The notes under the pieces: generated by a model
Databases searched by the model: none
Told to the model about the DNA's origin: nothing
Seen by the model: only the letters and a program-made list of their open reading frames with translations
Assembly: GCA_050259035.1 (NCBI GenBank)
Contig: JBLMZW010000234.1
Location: 1 to 11,019 of the forward strand
DNA from: JBLMZW01 sp050259035
Lineage (GTDB): Bacteria; Bacillota; Syntrophomonadia; Syntrophomonadales; DTU052
Direction of reading: 5' to 3'
DNA: 11,019 nucleotides
Part shown: piece by piece, positions 7,301-11,019 of the stretch
How positions within the stretch are numbered: the first letter of the stretch is position 1
How the letters are laid out: each line of letters opens with the position of its first letter
Translations under genes and position numbers: made by a program

Positions 7301-9757
7301 GATGCTTATTCCTATGACCGTGGTACCAAGCAGTTTGTCGAGAAAACATCAGTTTTCTATGATACTAGAATAGTCCGGCTACATCCGGTGCTGGAGCGAA
7401 TTTATACGATGAGCACGGGTGAAGGTCGGGACTACTACCAAGCCTATGATGTATCAAATGGCCACTTTACAAAGGATTATTCTTCATCGTTTGTTGATAC
7501 CGATATTAACCAGAATTCCTACTTTAATATTGATCCTGCGGGTAAATATTTATTCAACGGTAATGGAATTATTCGGGAAACCGATGTAGCTACGGTAGAT
7601 AACGAAACTAACATGAAATTTGTTACTCAGCTTGCAGATCCCTATTATGGGATTGCCTTCGAATCAGATAATTCCAGGTTTTATACACTGCCAAGTGCAG
7701 AGAATGCTGTATATATGTACGAATTACCTGGGTTTAATAAAATGGGGGTTATCCCAATTGCCGGTAAAAGCAAGTATATATTTAAGCAAGGCGACAAACT
7801 AGTAACAATCGCGGAAGCGGCCGATGCCAATAGTACGTGCGAGGTTCAGGTCCTAGACCTTACGACATTTGTTAAAAATATATCTTTAACTATAGCGCCA
7901 GAGCAACCACAGCCTGTAGGAACGCCAATAACATTGTCAGCAGAAGCTATTGGAGGATCGAATCACGAGTACTCCTTTTCAGTAAAAGAAGCAGCAGGTA
8001 ACTGGGAAGTAGTGCAGAATTGGTCCAACGCCAATACTTGCACCTGGACTCCTAAAATGGGCGGTATGGCAACAGTAAAGGCGGAAGCTCGATGCCAGGG
8101 GGCAGTCGGCAGCAGACTGTATGTGACCAAAGAATATCTCGTTATTCCAACGGTTCTTCCGGGAGCCTGGAAGATGCCGCAGGAAATAACCGATGCTTTT
8201 ATTGATTCGACTAACCCTATAGTATATATGCTTTCCAAAACTGAGAAAAAGCTATATGCATTAAATTATAATAACGGAGACACAGTGATTACGGGATTTC
8301 AAGATGTGCCGCAGAGTCTCGAACCAGGCAAGGGAGAATATTCTAATGAGATTTATGTAGCCTTTCTTATGAGAAAGCCAGGTCTAAATTGGGATTATTA
8401 TACTCAAACCGGGAGGATAATGGTTATTAATAAGGAAGACCTAACCCCCATGGACGAAATTGATATTGACAATCCGTTTGATATGGTAGCTGGGCGGGAC
8501 GGGTACCTATACGTGGTACCTATTTTCGAGCATTCGGGAAATCTTAGTTCATATAACCGCAGTACCAAACAACGAATTGTAGGAGCCGGAATACGTGAAG
8601 AGTCTATTGCCCGTCTTCATCCCACCCTGGAACGGATCTACACCGTTTGGACATCGACTGGCTATTTCCGGGCCTATAATATATCGAACGGCAATTTCTT
8701 AGACTACGATGGCTATGATTTACCATGGGGCAAAAGGTACCCGCTGGATACTTATTTCGAAATAGATCCTTCTGGTCAACATATCTTTAACGGCTGTGGA
8801 ATGATTTTTGCTACAGTGGCAGATAAAAATAACGATGGAAGGTATGTAACTAGTTTGGATGATCCTTTTTGTGGGATTGCCTTCGGGTCTGACGGTTCAA
8901 GGTTCTATACTATATCAAAAACAGAAAATGTTATGAATATTTATGATGCCAATAGTTTTGAAAAAATGGGAAGCTATTGGCTTAGCGGAAAGGGAAAGTA
9001 TATATTTCAGCAGGCTAATAAGATAGTAGTTCTTGCCCAAACTTCCGATGCAATGGGTACATGCATCATACAAGTAATTGACTCTGCGGCATTAATAAAC
9101 AATCCTGCATTAACCGGACCAGATCTTATTCCCATTCTATCAGGTCCTATACAGGCAGTCCCAGGAAAGAACCTTAAAATAAATGTTCAAATTAAGAATA
9201 AGGGTAAGCTACAGGACACACCGAAAACCAAAATCCACATCTGGCTAGGAAATAAGGAATTGTTAGTAAAGAATCTCCCTAATTTTAAGGGGCAGCCGAG
9301 TATTACTCTTAAACTGACATTAAAGATTCCACTAGATATGGGTTATACAACAGACGTTATCAGGGTAATAGTAGACCCGATTCCCAACGAAAATTATGTA
9401 ATTAATAATGAAACGAGAGTGCCAATTAAAACAGTTCATTCTGATCTGACAATTAGTTCGATAACTTCCAAGGTATCTGGCCGAGAAGGGCAAAATGTCA
9501 GCCTAACCGTTACTATTGCCAACACATCGATTGCCTCAGCCGGAAAGTTTAAAGTTCGGGTTTTCTTTGGTGGTCCGGTTGGCGAGAAGAAGATAAGTGG
9601 TCTAAAACCTGGATCAAAGGTGGTAACAATTAAACTAACATATCCCAAATACTCCCATATACGTTATGGCCAATATCGCGTAGATGTCGATGCCGATCAG
9701 CAAGTAATAGAGGAAAACGAGGAGAATAATAGCATGCTCTATAACTTACGCTCGTAA
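4280..9757 (+). CDS. Gene B: giant secreted protein with four propellers, three linker domains and two CARDB domains
   Basis: This complete 1,825-residue paralogue of gene A starts at a TTG with a strong ribosome binding site. Residues 1-39 form a signal peptide: basic N-region, hydrophobic core at about 15-35, cleavage after AYA. A short polar stretch follows, then propeller 1 (66-376), linker (377-473), propeller 2 (474-785), linker (786-882), propeller 3 (883-1200), linker (1201-1296), propeller 4 (1297 to about 1612), CARDB 1 (1615-1719) and CARDB 2 (1720-1825). PFD(I/M)V(A/S)GRDG is kept in all four propellers. Propellers are common binding scaffolds and CARDB domains are Ig-like adhesion modules, so an extracellular binding or adhesion role is inferred. 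No active-site motif, LPXTG, SLH, dockerin or C-terminal membrane anchor is visible. It probably has its own promoter in the gap after gene A. The exact propeller family and the ligand are not recognised. Confidence 0.92.
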   Translation: MGNRGRIVWNYSSYVFLAVVFLVAMMFVVGFLGNLPAYAETESASEPVVQENSSCTLTVDNNTIQLPFEITDTILDPEKPIVYITSKAERKLYAVDYTTGNTSFMTFTEMPESLELGKGDYANELYVALLVKEHSSYWYEENQSGNIAVINREDFSLVDTVNIDVDPFDIVAGRDGCLYIPSGSGQWANFDSYNRSTKQRVGRVTIRQQSYARLHPNLERVYTIDTENLGYKAYNISKGNFTDPTYPGGYEPNFPDYPLYTYFDFDPIGKYIFNGSGGIFCTTPDKENDMKYADKHIDPFLGIAFEPNCSRFYTLPKDKSAVYVYDFDSLNKVGYIQVNDQGKYAFLQGDKLILLTSDTNNTYKLQAIDLSIYVNSVSLSASPEQPQTAGTPVTLSAEVIDGTSPEYAFSVKEAGGAWEVIQEWSSISTCTWNPKIGGPFELMVEARSSEAIEGIACGYLDYLVTPGPALPGAWKVPEEITDAIIDPAEPVVYMISKTEKKLYAVNYNTGDSLITGLLDTPVNVEIGKGQYSNELYITIIDNSGWVGSARTGKIVIVDKNNFSVIDMIDISEVPFDIVSGRDGYLYLFVSLNNCEYIDSYNRSTKQRGERTYILSESIARLHPTLERIYTCESYVPKYRAYSISNGSFLEPDSGGYFPYSNYGYPLDACFEIDPAGKLMFNGSGTIVSISTEKDKDMKYFNKLEERFTGIAFDSDNLHFYTLPVNENAVYTYDYFTLEKIGSMPLNGTGKYIFKQGEKVIILENPANQGSSIQVIDVGGANKIASVTLSVDPNEPPKVGTTVTLSAVADGGLNPEYRFWLKEPGGIWKVIQEWSTTNSCCWIPQAAGTAQIRVEARSNGTTLLEAFADMEYVISPGGVLPGAWKMPQVVSDAILDPVNPVIYMTSKTEKKLYAVNYNTGDTAIIGFQEMPESLDIGKGEYSNELYIALLSQEHGKYWDEDFQTTKILVLNKDNLSLLDTIEISIDPFDIVAGRDGCIYVTPGSMDALDAYSYDRGTKQFVEKTSVFYDTRIVRLHPVLERIYTMSTGEGRDYYQAYDVSNGHFTKDYSSSFVDTDINQNSYFNIDPAGKYLFNGNGIIRETDVATVDNETNMKFVTQLADPYYGIAFESDNSRFYTLPSAENAVYMYELPGFNKMGVIPIAGKSKYIFKQGDKLVTIAEAADANSTCEVQVLDLTTFVKNISLTIAPEQPQPVGTPITLSAEAIGGSNHEYSFSVKEAAGNWEVVQNWSNANTCTWTPKMGGMATVKAEARCQGAVGSRLYVTKEYLVIPTVLPGAWKMPQEITDAFIDSTNPIVYMLSKTEKKLYALNYNNGDTVITGFQDVPQSLEPGKGEYSNEIYVAFLMRKPGLNWDYYTQTGRIMVINKEDLTPMDEIDIDNPFDMVAGRDGYLYVVPIFEHSGNLSSYNRSTKQRIVGAGIREESIARLHPTLERIYTVWTSTGYFRAYNISNGNFLDYDGYDLPWGKRYPLDTYFEIDPSGQHIFNGCGMIFATVADKNNDGRYVTSLDDPFCGIAFGSDGSRFYTISKTENVMNIYDANSFEKMGSYWLSGKGKYIFQQANKIVVLAQTSDAMGTCIIQVIDSAALINNPALTGPDLIPILSGPIQAVPGKNLKINVQIKNKGKLQDTPKTKIHIWLGNKELLVKNLPNFKGQPSITLKLTLKIPLDMGYTTDVIRVIVDPIPNENYVINNETRVPIKTVHSDLTISSITSKVSGREGQNVSLTVTIANTSIASAGKFKVRVFFGGPVGEKKISGLKPGSKVVTIKLTYPKYSHIRYGQYRVDVDADQQVIEENEENNSMLYNLRS
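4475..5698 (+). repeat. Gene B module 1: propeller plus linker
   Basis: The propeller (4475-5407) opens with LPFEITDTILDPEKPIVYI and lacks the Trp-Lys-Met/Val-Pro opening of the later modules. Bases 4835-4998 differ from bases 190-353 of gene A at only five positions. The linker (5408-5698) has ISTCTWNPK at the conserved Cys-Trp-Pro site. Confidence 0.75.
5699..6925 (+). repeat. Gene B module 2: diverged propeller plus linker
   Basis: The propeller (5699-6634) has lost several signatures: the blade 2 sequence after NELYIT is shortened, GRDGYLYL is followed by FVSLNNCEYID in place of SGSGQ...DS, and EKDKDMKYF replaces DKENDMKYV. The linker (6635-6925) has the variant NSCCWIPQ with two adjacent cysteines and DPNEPP in place of SPEQPQ. 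It is the most diverged internal module, which suggests either an older copy or a specialised binding site. Confidence 0.7.
6926..8167 (+). repeat. Gene B module 3: propeller plus linker
   Basis: The propeller (6926-7879) is about six residues longer than its neighbours. It has diverged in the third and fourth blades (TPGSMDALDAYSYDRGTKQ, then VRLHPVLERIYTM) and in the acidic loop (DNETNMKFV). The linker (7880-8167) returns to the common form with PEQPQ, GTPITLSAEA and NTCTWTPK. Confidence 0.7.
8168..9115 (+). repeat. Gene B module 4: terminal propeller without a linker
   Basis: This propeller of about 316 residues opens with WKMPQEITDAFIDSTNP and passes straight into the CARDB pair. A 28-bp block at 8548-8575, encoding most of SYNRSTKQR, is identical in DNA to 207-234 in gene A. 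The acidic loop reads DKNNDGRYV, close to a calcium-loop pattern, where the other modules have DKENDM or similar. Confidence 0.7.
9122..9754 (+). other. Two tandem CARDB domains at the C-terminus of gene B
   Basis: CARDB 1 begins at DLIPILSGP and CARDB 2 at HSDLTISSITSK. The second ends with VDADQQVIEENEENN, parallel to VDADQQITEEDENNN in gene A. The pair is clearly homologous between the genes but much less alike than the propellers. The protein stops after YNLRS, with no anchor. Confidence 0.75.
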
Positions 9758-9790
9758 ATAGTCCTGTAACATAAAATTGCTAAATTGCTG

Positions 9791-9807
9791 CTGCCGGCGA
9801 CAGTTTT
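9791..9807 (+). terminator. Possible weak terminator after gene B
   Basis: CTGCC and GCAG-type arms (9791-9803, one mismatched pair, 3-base loop) are followed directly by TTTT. The hairpin lies about 35 bases after the TAA of gene B. The stem is short, so this is tentative. Confidence 0.35.
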
Positions 9808-9853
9808 GTCTATTCAGGCAATGTTAGCCCGACAGGTTAATAATGCAGGAACT

Positions 9854-9869
9854 ATACCCTATCGGGTAT
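9854..9869. terminator. Short inverted repeat between convergent genes, possible bidirectional terminator
   Basis: ATACCC and GGGTAT form a perfect 6-bp stem around the loop TATC. It sits between the end of gene B and the end of the convergent small membrane gene. No T run follows on either strand, so termination is only a guess from position. Confidence 0.3.
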
Positions 9870-9906
9870 TAGTGCGCTACAGTATCGAATGCGTCGTCTT
9901 TCAACG

Positions 9907-10125
9907 TCACTCAAATTTATAAGGTGTATTGCGTTCCCGGCGGAAGAAGGTCAGGTAGATTATCTCCAGCAGGCCGATTGTGTTTATTATCAGCATGGCG
10001 ATATACCAGCCCAGCTGCTTATTGCGGGCAGAGTGCCAGAGAGCGATTGCTTTCCAGACTATGCTCCATATAACCACTAAGGTGAAGACCCAGGGAATGG
10101 ATAAAGGCCCGGGCAGATTAGGCAC
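9907..10125 (-). CDS. Small two-helix membrane protein, DUF5652-like
   Basis: This 72-residue protein has two hydrophobic segments, at about residues 10-30 and 39-60, joined by a short basic turn (HSARNKQ), and a basic tail (FRRERN). The pattern W-x-x-x-ALW-x-x-ARN-x-x-x-GW, then IINT-x-G-x-LEIIYL matches my recollection of the DUF5652 family, whose function is unknown. The GTG start at 10125 follows GAGGAGGG with a seven-base gap, which confirms a real gene. It converges on gene B and diverges from the reductase gene. It appears to be monocistronic within the window. A role in the cytoplasmic membrane is all that can be said. Confidence 0.82.
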   Translation of the reverse strand: MPNLPGPLSIPWVFTLVVIWSIVWKAIALWHSARNKQLGWYIAMLIINTIGLLEIIYLTFFRRERNTPYKFE

Positions 10126-10130
10126 GTGTT

Positions 10131-10139
10131 TTCCCTCCT
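10131..10139 (-). promoter_or_regulatory. Ribosome binding site of the small membrane protein gene
   Basis: On the - strand the sequence GAGGAGGG lies about seven bases before the GTG start. It is one of the strongest Shine-Dalgarno matches in the window and decides the start of this very short gene. Confidence 0.75.
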
Positions 10140-10211
10140 CGACATTTCCTGTTCAATAGTTTCCCCGGTTTGTTTCATTATTAACAGTCAAAACACTTAC
10201 AGAATAAAACA

Positions 10212-10232
10212 TCGCCGGGTTTTGGCCGGCGA
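10212..10232. promoter_or_regulatory. Inverted repeat upstream of the reductase gene, possible operator
   Basis: TCGCCGG and CCGGCGA are perfect 7-bp arms around GTTTTGG. The right arm ends two bases before the extended -10 element, so the repeat covers the place where a -35 would be. On the - strand the stem is followed by TGTTTTATT, so it could instead stop antisense transcription from the reductase side. No regulator is encoded in the window. Confidence 0.4.
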
Positions 10233-10233
10233 A

Positions 10234-10242
10234 TGATATAAT
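10234..10242 (+). promoter_or_regulatory. Extended -10 promoter of the reductase gene
   Basis: TGATATAAT is a perfect TGnTATAAT extended -10 element. No good -35 is present at 16-18 bases, as is common for extended -10 promoters. Transcription would begin near 10249, about 35 bases before the GTG start. Confidence 0.5.
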
Positions 10243-10269
10243 TAAAATATCGCAATAAATACCGCAGTT

Positions 10270-10275
10270 AAGGAG
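10270..10275 (+). promoter_or_regulatory. Ribosome binding site of the reductase gene
   Basis: AAGGAG is separated by eight bases from the GTG at 10284. The nearby ATG at 10288 is in another frame, so the GTG is the start. Confidence 0.75.
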
Positions 10276-10283
10276 ATTATTTC

Positions 10284-11019
10284 GTGGATGATATCGTAGC
10301 AAGAGACAAGCAGCCATATCCCCACTTATTTTCATCTTTGTTGGTAAGAGGGCGGTTATTGAAGAACCGTCTGGTAATGGCTCCAATGCTGGCCGGCTAT
10401 GCCAACAACGGAGAAGTTAGTGAACGGATGTTGGACTATTATTTAGCCCGGGCCCAGGGCGGCGTGGGCGCGATTATCATCGAAGCAGCTTGTGTCGATC
10501 CCGCCGGGCTAGAGACCTACAGCCAGCTGCGTCTGGATCATCCCCGTTATATATCAGGTCTAGAACACCTGGCAGATACGATCAAAATCAACGGTGTAGT
10601 GCCCATACTACAGATTTTTCATGCCGGGTCCCAAACCTCCAGTTCGATCACCGGACAGGAACTCCAGGCTCCTTCTGCGATAGCCTGTCCGATCATGCGC
10701 GAAAAGCCCAGGGAACTGACTTTAGCCGAGATAAAACGACTGGAAGACCAATTCGTGCAGGCGGCGGCATTTGCCTCCCGGGCCGGTTTCGAGGGAGTGG
10801 AGCTGCATGCCGCTCATGGCTATCTTATCAACGAGTTCCTGTCTCCCGCCACCAACAAGCGCACTGATGAATATGGAGAAACTCTGGAAAACCGGGAACG
10901 GTTCCTTTTAAATATTGTACGGCGCATCCGGTCGCAGTTGCCGGATTTAATTATCTCGGTACGCCTCAACATGGATGATTTCGTGGACAATGGATTGGAG
11001 TTGGAAGAAAGCCTGATTG
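10284..11019 (+). CDS. Old Yellow Enzyme-family NADH:flavin oxidoreductase (3' partial)
   Basis: The first 245 residues of an FMN-dependent ene-reductase-type enzyme are present; the rest is beyond the right edge. Seen directly: LKNRLVMAPM at 26-35 (start of the TIM barrel, FMN contact region), GGVGAIIIEA at 59-68, LQIFHAG at 109-115, and the family hallmark HAAHGYL at 175-181 followed by FLSPATNKRTDEYG and ENRERF. The two histidines of HxxH are the residues that bind the substrate carbonyl in this family. The GTG start follows AAGGAG (10270-10275) with an eight-base gap. Known members either stop at about 350 residues (YqjM-like) or continue into Fe-S and FAD domains (2,4-dienoyl-CoA reductase, BaiCD or enoate reductase type). 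The cut makes that choice impossible, so no symbol is given. The sequence is more GC-rich than the giant genes. Confidence 0.93.
   Translation, partial: MDDIVARDKQPYPHLFSSLLVRGRLLKNRLVMAPMLAGYANNGEVSERMLDYYLARAQGGVGAIIIEAACVDPAGLETYSQLRLDHPRYISGLEHLADTIKINGVVPILQIFHAGSQTSSSITGQELQAPSAIACPIMREKPRELTLAEIKRLEDQFVQAAAFASRAGFEGVELHAAHGYLINEFLSPATNKRTDEYGETLENRERFLLNIVRRIRSQLPDLIISVRLNMDDFVDNGLELEESLI

Noticed and set aside
9889..10080. A 63-codon + strand open frame
   Set aside because: It is antisense to the DUF5652-like gene, which has a better start, a strong ribosome binding site and a recognisable membrane pattern.
10490..10867. A 125-codon + strand open frame
   Set aside because: It is a shifted-frame shadow of the OYE-family gene, whose motifs are clear in the other frame.
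1..11019. Insertion sequence, tRNA, rRNA or phage attachment site
   Set aside because: No transposase or integrase motif, cloverleaf or flanking terminal inverted repeats were found; the repeats present are protein modules or the small intergenic pair.

Overview
The window suggests a Gram-positive, low-to-middle-GC anaerobe, most likely a member of the Clostridia. This is an inference from several signs: strong GGAGG-type ribosome binding sites in front of TTG and GTG starts, secreted modular proteins with CARDB and triple-tyrosine-like domains, a DUF5652-type small membrane protein and an OYE-family reductase. No rRNA, tRNA or marker gene is present, so the assignment is soft.

About 85% of the window (1-9757) is two very large paralogous genes in tandem on the + strand. 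Gene A is cut by the left edge. Its visible 1,289 residues hold two and a half beta-propeller-like modules, two short Ig/FN3-like linker domains and two C-terminal CARDB domains. Gene B is complete (1,825 residues, TTG start). It has a signal peptide, four propeller-like modules separated by three linker domains, then two CARDB domains. Each propeller is about 310 residues and seems to split into seven blade-like pieces. Each linker is about 97 residues, giving a period of about 409-415 residues. The proteins are therefore expected outside the cell as long strings of propellers, probably for binding or adhesion; no catalytic motif is visible. The ligand is unknown, and no LPXTG, SLH or other anchor is seen at either C-terminus.

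The 409-bp gap between A and B (3871-4279) carries a strong hairpin terminator after A, two diverged direct-repeat copies 180 bp apart, each built around an inverted repeat, a good promoter in the second copy, a small leader hairpin and the ribosome binding site of gene B. A 164-bp tract is about 97% identical in DNA between the first visible propeller of A and the first propeller of B, although the flanking sequence has diverged. This points to recent gene conversion or recombination.

To the right (9758-11019) the character changes. A convergent gene on the - strand encodes a 72-residue two-helix membrane protein of DUF5652 type. It is divergent from a + strand Old Yellow Enzyme-family NADH:flavin oxidoreductase that runs off the right edge and is visibly more GC-rich. 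The 158-bp divergent gap holds an extended -10 promoter and an inverted repeat just upstream of it. These two genes look like ordinary chromosomal genes with no evident link to the repeat proteins.
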